Assembly (NCBI GenBank): GCA_033026295.1
Contig: CM065188.1
Coordinates: 16,509,354-16,573,353, forward strand
Direction: 5' to 3'
Source: Channa striata
Taxonomy: Eukaryota; Chordata; Actinopteri; Anabantiformes; Channidae
Length of the DNA stretch: 64,000 nt
How positions within the stretch are numbered: position 1 is the stretch's first letter; the number at the start of each line of letters is the position of its first letter. Position numbers and translations under genes: made by a program. Below, piece after piece: positions 20,220 to 30,505 of the stretch. The notes below the pieces were generated by a model. The model was not told where the DNA came from. It ran no database searches and saw only the letters and a list, made by a program, of their open reading frames with translations.

Positions 20220-23200
20220 TCATTTGCATCCTTTGAAGAAGTTCCAGGTGTTGAAACAGGAGGGAGAGGCAGTCCTCAATAAATGCCTGTGTGATGACAA
20301 AGAGGGTTTATTAGTCTGCAAGCAAAACACATACGCTCTTACAGCTGTATTTCTCGTGAAAGTAGCCAAAATAAGTTTTGTAGAAAATGTTATGAATACA
20401 TACGTTTATAGTAGGTTCATATGTTTAGTGCGGGTATTATAAAAGAATGATGTGGCCTTTTGTTAAGTAAAATGGTGAATCTTGGTCAAAGTCTCATTAC
20501 CTCACTGGAAATACTTTCAGCAGTAATTTTCCAAGTACTTTGACCAAGTAGTAGTAACCGAGGAGTCTGCAACTACACAGCAGCCGACACGGTAAAATGG
20601 GATACGCTGTGGGTAGGTGCTGCTAGTCAGTACAAAGTCAGAACTGAAGTAAAGGTGCTCAAGGGTTGGCCCGAAAACCTTCCCTAGCACAATTTCAAAT
20701 CTTAAGTACTAAAAGTAATAAGTAGAATATTTGAGTTTACAAAAGTAATAGTACTCAATGTAAGTACTCAAACGTATTTTAAACAAAACTGATGTTGATC
20801 ATTATGGCCAAACCTGTACAGTAATTAATGCAAACCAAAGGTCAGAAGTCACTGTTGGCAAAGCTGGAGCTGATTTTAAACACTATGTGCAGACACGTTT
20901 GATTGAAAACCCCGAGGTGGCGTTAATGTTGTGGCTGATCAGTGTATGTGCAGTGCTGTGTAGAAAAATTGTATTTCTCGCAGTGCATCAGTAGTAGATG
21001 ATGTAGAAAGTCATTTTGTATCATGTGCTGTATGTGTGTACAGATAATAAAGAATAAATACGCTACCAAATCTTTTGTAGTAGTTCTATTTTTCTGTTTT
21101 GAATTTGTCAACGTGTGACCACCAATTATACTCGACAATTCAATTCTGGCCCCTCCTGCAATCACTAGCTGGAAATCCAATGGGAGTCAACTCCTTCCTA
21201 AGTGTTTTACTTTACAGTTTTCTTTCTTAGTCTTGATGCCTGTCGAGTAAACTGTTTTTTAGTGGCAAACCTCTGTGTTACTGGGCCTCTTCAAAACCTT
21301 TTAGGTGATCTGTAGTGATTGTGGTATTTTTCCTACCATGTGATGCCTTTTCAGTAAAGGAAGGGAGCGTTTCATTGTCACTGTGTAGATTTTTGGTTGA
21401 ATGTTCACTCACCACCAGTAATTAGTCTTCACCAAGCAAGCAATGTCATCCGTTATGTCGTCATCGATGAAGGCTGCCGAGAAAAAGGAACAGTTATCCT
21501 TACGAATTATCAAATGTAAACCTAACTGTCAGCGATTTCTGTTTTGTCTTCATCAACAGTGAAAGGACTCACCTGAGCAGTCTGTGCGGCACTCGTTCCT
21601 GGACCAGCGATAACCTGAATCGCAGAAGTGGCTGTCTGACAGCTGGAAGATCCCATAAAGGCCAAGGGTCCAAGGCTCCCCCCTGTTACGTTTCCAACCT
21701 TCTTTGCCGTCCTTGTCCTCATTACCCGTCCTCTTGTTGTCCTCCTCAAGCTCCTTCTCATCAAACTCGTCTTCTTCCTTTTTCAACAGTTCTTTCAAGC
21801 TCCTGTCCAACGACTCTGACTCCTTTTTGTTTGTTTGAACATCTCGCTTGCGCCTAACAAGTGGAGTTGTTGTTTCTGTGGTTGTTTCCGTGGTGGTTGT
21901 AGTTGTTGGTGCAGTGGTTGTTGTTTCAGTGGTTGTTTCTGTTATGGTTGTAGTTGTTGGTTCAGTGGTTGTTGGTTCCGAGGTTGTAGTCGTTGGTTCG
22001 GTGGTTGTTGTTTCAGTGGTTGTTTCTGTTATGGTTGTAGTCGTTGGTTCAGTGGTTGTTGGTTCCGAGGTTGTAGTCGTTGGTTCCGTGGTTGTAGTCG
22101 TTGGTTCGGTGGTCGTTGGTTCCGTGGTTGTAGTCGTTGGTTCCGTGGTCGTTGGTTCCGTGGTCGTTGGTTCGGTGGTCGTTGGTTCCGTGGTTGTAGT
22201 CGTTGGTTCGGTGGTCGTTGGTTCCGAGGTTGTAGTCGTTGGTTCCGTGGTTGTAGTCGTTGGTTCGGTGGTCGTTGGTTCCGTGGTTGTAGTCGTTGGT
22301 TCCGTGGTCGTTGGTTCCGTGGTCGTTGGTTCCGTGGTCGTTGGTTCCGTGGTTGTAGTCGTTGGTTCGGTGGTCGTTGGTTCCGTGGTTGTAGTCGTTG
22401 GTTCGGTGGTCGTTGGTTCGGTGGTTGTAGTTGTTGGTTCGGTGGTTGTAGTTGTTGGTTCGGTGGTCGTTGGTTCCGAGGTTGTGGTCGTTGGTTCCGA
22501 GGTTGTGGTCGTTGGTTCCGTGGTCGTTGGTTCCGTGGTTGTGGTCGTTGGTTCCGTGGTCGTTGGTTCCGTGGTCGTTGTCGTTGGTTTCGTGGTCGTT
22601 GGTTCCGTGGTTGTGGTAGTCGTTTGTGTTGTCGGCCTGGCTGTTGTTGTTTTGCGATTGCCGAACACATTGACCAGGCCAGTGTTCAGACGAGACCTGC
22701 TGTTTAACTCACAGATAACTGCAGCACAGCAGTCCATGGCAGGAAGCAAACAAGAAGAAACAAGAGCAGAAGAAAAACAGTGAGAGAGTGAAGTAGTTGT
22801 ATCTTTAACATCCAATCTAGCTTCTTCTGTACTTGAAGAAGCTACATTTGCACTAGTCGACCCCTGATTTATGGGCAAATGGATGGAAAAGTATCCACAC
22901 ACAGTAACTATTTGTATGGTGAGTTTTGTTCATTTAACATCTTTGTGGCTCCATCATTGTTGAGTTCTGTTTTAGCTCTTTGTGATCAGTTTCTTTCCTT
23001 TGTGGTTCTTTTATGTCTGACTTAGGCTACGAAACCACTTCAGCATGCCTGGGGACATGTTACTATTACATCTAATAAAAAGAGGATATACTTTTTAATT
23101 GTCATATGAAAATGTTTGGGTTCCTGTATTTAACCAGGTCTCCGCCCTCATGTGCACACCTTTACTTTGAAAAAGTTGCCTAAGGACTTATTTTATGAAG

Positions 23201-23805
23201 TTACAGACCTTTTATATGCTTGAAAGCCTGCATTCTTTATTCTTTGTGTTTTTCTAAGGTGTAGTGCACTGAGTTTGGAGGTGCCACCTTAGATAAACCC
23301 AGTGTCCACTACCTGCCCATCGGCAGACAAACACAGTTAGAGTACACAGTGGAGGATTTAGCAGCTAAAGAACCAAAGACAGAACCAAAACCAATGTAGA
23401 AAGTTGGACTTTAGAGTGAAGACCCAGAGACACCGCTTCAAACTAAAACTTCCTGATGCAGTATCATGTTGGAGCTGCTCGCTTTGAGTTTAAATGATCA
23501 GGATCAAAAGACAAATATGTACGAAAATCAGATCAAACATTTGTAAAAAGATAGAAAACACAAGACTGACGAATTCCTTTGGGTCTGTAAAGATGAAAAG
23601 CTGATTTTACCCCACAATCCCCAACCCATCCTTTATTAGTCTCACCCGTTGCCAGGATGTTTTCCTTGTACTTTTGAAGCTTCCTGGGCAGGCTGATCGC
23701 CCGATCCAGCTTTTCTTTCAGCTCACATTTGGAGACGATCCGGCCCTCGGACAGACTGGGCACCGATGCTGCCACAGCCAGAACAACCAGGAGCCCCAGC
23801 TTCAT
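20220..23805 (-). CDS. Gene C: lysozyme C/alpha-lactalbumin-like protein with internal mucin-like domain
   Basis: Coding exons are 23805-23646, 22718-21573, 21473-21413 and 20286-20220 (160, 1146, 61 and 67 nt), all GT..AG with matching phases, giving about 477 residues. Order: signal peptide (1 to about 21); RIVSKCEL (first Cys); VICELNSRSRLNTGLVN (54-70, second Cys); Thr/Glu/Pro mucin-like tract (77 to about 339); RRKR site (342-345); acidic and basic charged linker; YGIFQLSDSHFC (408-419) with the next cysteines; FIDDDITDDIAC calcium loop; YWW; and FNTWNFFKGCK at the C-terminus. All eight lysozyme cysteines can be placed. Glu35 aligns with Arg and Asp52 with Leu, so muramidase activity is unlikely. 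The exon boundaries match the four-exon lysozyme C layout. The product should be secreted and heavily O-glycosylated; its function is unknown. Confidence 0.88.
21862..22650 (-). repeat. Coding minisatellite: Thr-Glu-Pro mucin-like repeats of gene C
   Basis: On the minus strand it encodes about 263 residues of TTTEP (15-bp) and TTTTTEP or TTTTSEP (21-bp) units in higher-order blocks, with ITETTTETTTT variants near the C-terminal end. Runs of near-identical units are expected to vary in number between individuals. The opposite strand stays open (VVVVGSVVVGS) only because of the repeat composition. Confidence 0.9.
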
Positions 23806-24218
23806 TTCAGCTTGTTCTGCAGGAGGAAAATTTATCTTTATCAGACTTGTTATCGTTTTACCAGAACAATAAATGCTTATTCTAGAAAAAAAAATATGTA
23901 CATCTAGAAAAAGATGTTTACAAATATTTGCTAAACTTTTTTTAAAAGTTTATTTTCTAATTTAAGTTTATTAGGAATATTGCAATTATAATAGTATAAT
24001 AGTAATAGTTTTATAAGAAAATCATAAAAAAGAAATGACAATAAATTTACAATAAATAGAAGTTTGTTCCTGTTGGACATCAAAATGTAAATGGAAAGTT
24101 ATTTAATAAAACATTTTTAAAAAAATGTATAAATTTCCCTCATGTTTAAAACTGCCTCATTAAATCGTACAACAACTTTGTTGTAAAAAACCAGAAAGAC
24201 ATAAAAGATGCTTCTTAC

Positions 24219-24306
24219 CTGCGTCTGTGTCTTCTACACTGGGTTTGTTGCGCTTGCTGCTGGGTGGACGCTGTGTTTCTGCAGACCACATCAATGCGTT
24301 TATATA
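24219..24306 (-). promoter_or_regulatory. Gene C TATA box and 5' noncoding exon
   Basis: TATATAAA on the minus strand at 24306-24299. A noncoding exon from about 24272 ends at 24219 at GCAG/GTAAGA. The arrangement and surrounding bases correspond to the A and B promoters despite clear divergence, so this is the most conserved upstream part of the family. Confidence 0.6.
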
Positions 24307-26114
24307 TCATGACTGTGTGAACCGACCTGCTTTACTGCCAGAGTTTCTTCACAGAGAAGCGGAAATATGAACGAAACAATGCAATCCATTGTGATTGTGA
24401 AATCACAGAAGAACTGTTAAGGAGACAAAGATGACGCCATTCATCCATCATCTGAATGTGACATTAATGTTTGTTTACTTTACTTAAAAAATTAGCTGTA
24501 ACCGAAAAGTTTTGTGAATTTAAACGTCAGTTTTATTCAACTTCTAATTATTTAAAATTTCAGCTTCTTTAAAAAAATCATTCCACTTAAAAATCTTAAA
24601 GGTCAATCGTCAGTCTTTTTCAGTTTTGTCTTATTTTAAAAGTTTAAAAAGTCTTTATGATGACAGAAGTTCTTTTGTCGACATAAACAACTTCCAGGTT
24701 CAGATGCTTTGGCCTCAGTACAAAGACATGATCTTCACTGATCTCCGTCATCGTTACCAAAAATGTTGACAGTATTATTAATTGTTGTCATTATGAATGT
24801 AATAAAAACATAAAGACACATATAAAGTTTTCATCCTGAGTGCTCGTTTCAAGAGTCAGTTTCTACATTCCAGTGTCTGACTAACAGACATCACTAACAT
24901 GATGTAGCACGATGGACTCGGATTGGATAAGTATGAAAACAAAACTCTTTTTAATAACTGTAAGTGTTAATGTAGAAACAAACTCTGGGCGAACAGCGTT
25001 TTATGGCTCAGTCTCAAAATTCCCATCGACCTCTTTCTCTGAACAAATAACCCCTGATAAATAAAACTGTAAGACAGATTATATATATATACTTATTATG
25101 TATTTGTCGTAGCTGCTTAGCGTCATAGCGTGTGTTTGAAATGTAAATCCTATGAATAAGACAGAATGAAATGAAAATCAAGTTTCTCAAATATTTCAGC
25201 TGTTGTATCAGCAGGACAACACAGGCAGAGGTTACTGAGGCTCAGCGTGGTCACACAGCCCCAAACACACTAAACTGTAACACCATGTGTCCACGTTATA
25301 ATGTTTTCCTCAAGCTAAAGTTCGAAGTTCTAAGCAGCTTATCTGACTTAGTACCTGAAAGTGAAATTGAGCAGCTAACAAAACAAAGTATTTTCACGAC
25401 CACTGCCTGTATTCATTATGGTAGAACACCGACAGTAATTAACGAAGGGTCAAAGGTCAGTGTTGGTAAAGGTGGAGCTGATTTTAACCACTTTATTTTT
25501 GTGGTTAACACATAATGATACATCAGCTCCTATTAGTTTAGAGTGATTTTTATTGAAAACATCATATTTTTATATTAAAACTACCGGGTGGTATTAATGA
25601 TGTGGCTGATTAGTGGATGTGCAGGAAACAGTTGTTTCTTCCTCTTATAAAGACATTCTATAACACCGAGAAACAAAGAGGAGAAGCAGAACACAAGCAC
25701 AGGACGTCACAGTAACAGCAGGTCACTTTTACTACGATTGTGAAATGTGAGAATCAGGAGCAGCTTGTTAGTGGATGTGAGGCAGAGGTAGAACATTATT
25801 TTTCAATTCTAATTTTGCATTTTCTTCACCCCCAAACAATAAAAAAACTAATGACGTACAGTATAACACATCAAAGTGCTTTCCAAAACGAAGGCAGTGG
25901 GAAATTAGCACAAGGTTTCTCCAGGACGACACTGTTCTGAAGGAGGCTCTGACCAGCTGGGAGCTGCTGAGATGACGTCACCAAAATATTCAGTATATAA
26001 TAAACACATTTTAGTATATGAAGTAATCCAACGGCAGTTCCAGGACAAACAACAAATCTCCCACCGTGACCCCTCCCTCATCACTCCCCCCAGTGTCCAG
26101 ATTGTCTATTTGCA
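24307..26114. other. Upstream DNA of gene C, no gene seen
   Basis: Short segments up to about 25640 resemble the gene A upstream block (for example 24650-24700 with 2380-2420, and 25590-25640 with 3905-3955), so the older duplication of A/B and C reaches at least 1.3 kb upstream. An ORF at 25171-25515 has no recognisable features. Confidence 0.45.
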
Positions 26115-26666
26115 ATTCAATTCAATTCAATTCAACTTTATTTATATAGCGCCAATTTACAACAAGGTCATCTCAGGGCACTTTACATAATAAAGTCAAG
26201 ACTATACAAACAGGTAGAGAAAACCCAACAAATCCCCCTGAGCAGCTATAGGCAACAGTGGAGAGGAAAAACTCCCTTTAACGGAAGAAACCTCCAGCAG
26301 AACCAGGCTCAGGGTGGGCGGACATCTGCCTTGACTGGTTGGGCTGAGTGGAAAGTGGAGAGAGAAAAGAACAGAGCAACAAAAGCAGCAACAAAACATT
26401 GAGCAGGTTAGTAGAACCAGTAGCTGCACAGTGGAGGACACACAGCGCCAAATCCGGGGACACCTGAGGACAGGGAGAGAGAGAGGGGGAAGGAGAGGGA
26501 GAGAGACGACTACGGGACAAAGAAGACACACAGTTAATGTCATACAGTGGTGACATTAAAGATGTGGGGTGAGATGAGAGAATGAAGAGAAGAGGAAAGT
26601 GGCTCAGTGCAGAGTCCCCCAGCAGTCTAAGCCTATAGCAGCATGAATATAACCAACTATAAGCTT
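26115..26666 (-). mobile_element. L2-like LINE 3' UTR copy
   Basis: Reverse-oriented match to the 3' UTR of the element at 5878-7163, from the TTGAAT tail (ATTCAA repeats at 26115-26141) to AACCAACTATAAGCTT. No coding part remains. Confidence 0.85.
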
Positions 26667-28718
26667 GCAGCATTTCAGTTTTTGAGGATTTATTCTCAGT
26701 GGTTGGATTTGCATGTTTGTGCTTCTCTTTTATACTTCAGATTGTATTTTATCCTGTTTTATGTATAATGACAAAGTTAAAACATATTTCAAAAAATGTT
26801 AGCAAATTCACGAAAAAAACTCAAACTCCTTCTTCTTCTTCTACAGGTTTCTCACGTCTGGTTATAGTCAGTTTATCCATCAGAATAAGAAAGAAAGCAC
26901 AGTTGCAATCACATGGCAATGCGGTTGGTCACTGGTTTGATTCCTGGTTCCTCTCAACCTCATGAAGAATCCTTGTACAGGACACTAAACATCAACTAGT
27001 TGGACTTTGAATGTAGTAGCTGCCCACAATCATTTCCAGTTAGAATATAATTTGGTGCAAGGAACTGCAAACATAATGTCAAAGGTTAAAATTATGAAAA
27101 AGATTAAATTACTAAGTAAAAAAACAATAAGGTCAAAGGTCTGTGTCATAGACAGCGGTTTTGAAACTGCTGTTTCCGATGCACATCTGCTTCATATCTG
27201 AGGACCCTTGGGTTTGTCTTTAGCCCGGCTTCATGGGTAAATGAATTGATTTGTCCCTGAACCCTGTCGTGCTGAGAGGGACGGCTTGTACAAAACGTCT
27301 TTAATTTAAATGACAAACATAAAATGACTCTTGGCAAGTCAGAAGTTTTGAGTGAATAACGTCATGATGTCTGGATTAGTGTTTGCAGTAAAAATGTTGT
27401 TATCACAGAATCCACAGGCCACAGCGGGGATTCAAACCCCCTGTGCTACTGGTGGTTAATATTAAAATTGAGTTTATTATCTTGTTATAAGAATCTGAAT
27501 CTGCAACATACCTGAGTCAAGTACAGTACTTGAGTAAATGTACCGAGTTACTTGATCCATATTGTGCCATTTTTTGAATCATACTGGTGCCACAGGAACC
27601 ACGGGAACAAATTCATATACGCAGAAAAACTTTGTTAGTTTTATTAAAAACCACTTCATATTAAGGGTCGGGATGGAGTCAGGTACAACAACCTCAGGGC
27701 GAGGTTGGAGGATAAAGGACATGGTACGTCTGTACTATAGTAAGTACATGTTCCGGGTTGTGTCCCCATTGTCTCACACTCGAGTTGAACCCTCTACTGT
27801 GCAAAAGTCCTGCGTCTTGTTGTGTTTGTCCTACGTCATTGTGTTTCTGTGGCATCACAAATTAAAGTCTCCTGTGTCCATTGTTCTACAAGCTCAGCGG
27901 GTCGATCACCAGCATGTACCAGCATGTAAATGGGCAAAGTGACTCTTTTTTCTGCCTCTGGAATGAGAACAGGCCGAAACTTAACATCATCTGGATCGTC
28001 ACTGTAAAGACTCTAGATCGAGGACGTGAAAATGTGTCTTTGTCTAAACGAGACCTGGGGCAAGAATATTTGTATAGTGATGTTAAGTGGTGACATTTCC
28101 ATGTGTTTTCTTAAGGCGCAGAGTTCACAGGGTCGCCACAGATAAACCCCCTCCACACACGGCTGGTGGGGAGCGTTTGTCCACTAGGAGACAGGTATTT
28201 CTCTCAGCAGCTGGTAGAGACCAAAAAACCGAGCTAGAAGAATTATCATCGGAAAACTGGGCTTTGACTCATCAGGTGGACGTCAGCACTTCATCCTGCA
28301 GGTCACGTGACAGCTGGGTGTTTATCAGCTAGTTTTCATGTGTGTTAAGTCTGAAACAGGAAGTATCAGTTTTGGGAAATAACCGAGTTCATGATGTTGT
28401 GCTTTAGTTCCACAGCACGTCTTTGTCCTGTTTCTGTGCATGAGCGAATCATTGTAGATCTGTCTTTGAAAATGTTCACCAGAGTTTATCAGAGCTCGTT
28501 TTGAGGAAATCGGCAGCTGATTGACAAGCTGACGGTAACTGTCAAGCGTCTGTGGGTTTGCGACAGCTGCCAAATGAAAACCATCATCATTCCAGCTGCT
28601 CGTAATATGATCATGTTAATTGCCAAGCTCAGCATTAATACCTGGAATGAAAACACTGAGAGTTACTCAGGAGGACGACTGACTGGTCTGTCTGGGTAAA
28701 TTTTTCTTATGTCACAGT

Positions 28719-28720
<2 letters not shown>

Positions 28721-28762
<42 letters not shown>
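28721..28762. repeat. (CA)21 microsatellite
   Basis: Uninterrupted CA dinucleotide run of 42 nt, likely polymorphic. Confidence 0.97.
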
Positions 28763-28764
<2 letters not shown>

Positions 28765-30460
28765 TCCTGACGTCATCTTCGTTTCCTGTAAGTCGATCTA
28801 AAAGAGCCACAGTAATCTCGGGTATTACAAAAGCCTCTTTGCATGACGAAACCCAGACCTGATACGTGGGACTGATCCACTGTGCTGGAAAGTTACTAAG
28901 TGCGTTAAAAATTTTAGTTACTTTACTTTAAATTAATATTTTTGTGCTTCACCTTATTTCGCGGATGTTTCCCACCTCCTTGTAGAGTACCTCCCCCTGA
29001 GGGGGAAGTACTGGAGTTGGGCCCGATCCTGCCTTTGTGCAGGTGTACTCATAAAACCCATGAACTTCTGCAGGTAGGCGGGCGTCCCTAATGCTACTAA
29101 CACTGTTACTTCGATTAAGACACCTCAGGACTTCTTCCCGATGACACGTTTTTCCCTTTTCCTGTTACTCGAGAGCTGCTGTTTCTCTTTCACAGTTTCC
29201 AAAGTGACCAAGATCTTTTCCCCCAGTGTCTTTATTCTTTATTAAATATGCTTTGTCATATTTTCCCCTTCTTAGGTCTGTTTGCAGGTTCTCTCCTTAA
29301 ATCTGCACATGAATTCACCTTGACAAGACATTTTCAATTTCTGCAGAAACATCGACGGCATCGGCGTGGCTTTCTTACTTACGTGAAGAATTGCGGGTGG
29401 TGCTTTAACTCGGTGAGTATTTATACTGTGAACCTGTGTCACCTCTGGTTACTACGACACACTGCACACACTTTTCGTGAGCAAACTCAGGGGCTCAGAC
29501 ATCAAAACACTGAATGTCTCTAATATGATGCGTCAGGTGTCAAAACTTGACATTTGAAAGTAAAGACGTGGACTCAGAAATGGGAAACATACCTGGCACC
29601 TGAATTCGTTGTGTGACTTGCATCATGCTCACAGATGGATGAATTGTCCCTTTGTGCACAGCTCAGTCACTTTTTGTTCCCATCAAGCACAAACACACAC
29701 TTTTGTTCTGCATTTTCAGCACACTGTGTACTGCAGGTCCAGCACCAATACTGCACGTTCAAAAGGAATCCCGACAAATAACAAACCCTGTTATACGTGT
29801 TGGACGAGGTTATTTAGCCCACATGAGTCACGACAACAAGAAAAAGAAATACAGTGATTAATAAAAAAACTTTCAGACCAAAATCATTCAAGGGACAAAA
29901 GCTCGACTGTGACAGAACAGTTTCCCTGAGACCCGCAGACGATGAGCAGCATTTGTTTCTGTTTGCATGATGGACAGAGGCTCCAGGATTGTTGAAAACC
30001 GCCGTTCAGTCAAAGTGGAAGTAACACATCATCCTGTAATAACCAGCACATTAAAATGCTGTTGACACCAACAAAGGCTGTTTGCCTCCCCAGGACGGAC
30101 CTGTAGGCTTCGTTAGGGTGAGAGCCACAACAATCGGATCAAAGTTACAGACGGACTAAGTTGGACAAACTGATCACATCTAAATCTACGTGGACAAAGT
30201 GACATAACAGTCACGGGGTGAAAAACATTCACCTGTTGGAATTTTTTAGCTTCCTGGGAACTTTACTCCAACGCCCTCAGTGGTTTGTGTTTTTATGACT
30301 CCTTGTGACAATTTCCACATCAAAGTAATTCACTTCCTGCAGTCTCACATCATAAAGTCTAAAATATAAAAACTATTTATTCAAAATCAGTTACAAATGA
30401 AAACCTGACAGCACATTTTGTCCAGACAAGCTGTCCGCAGGCCAGTCTTGTCCTGTTCAA

Positions 30461-30505
30461 CATGGCGGCGACGCTGCGGCGTCTCCGTATACGTGTGTGT
30501 GATCA
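30461..30505 (+). other. Candidate first coding exon with ATGGCGGC start
   Basis: AACATGGCGGCGACGCTGCG fits a YY1-type ATGGCGG site overlapping a start codon, common in TATA-less housekeeping promoters. The frame MAATLRRLRIRVCDQ runs to a GTAACA donor. A possible continuation after TCATCATCAG (about 30583) reads in frame for about 25 codons and then stops. No family recognised; it could be a gene relic or chance. Confidence 0.25.

Noticed and set aside
22029..22670. Second minus-strand frame over the repeat (RNQRPRNQRPQP type)
   Set aside because: Shifted reading of the same repeat. The lysozyme-flanked frame is the one linked to splice sites and cysteines.
21835..22783. Long plus-strand open frames (about 290 and 311 codons, VVVVGSVVVGS and CSRWFGGRWFRG types)
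   Set aside because: They are the antisense of the Thr-Glu-Pro minisatellite. Repeat units with lengths divisible by three keep all frames open; there is no start context, splice support or recognisable domain.
22719..22902. Extension of gene C exon 2 upstream through MDCCAAV to a far upstream Met
   Set aside because: This is intron sequence: a CTGCAG acceptor lies at 22721-22719, and exon 1 with signal peptide joins in the right phase.
25171..25515. 114-codon plus-strand ORF
   Set aside because: No recognisable family or signal peptide, and part of it resembles noncoding flank also present near 20850, so it is probably chance.
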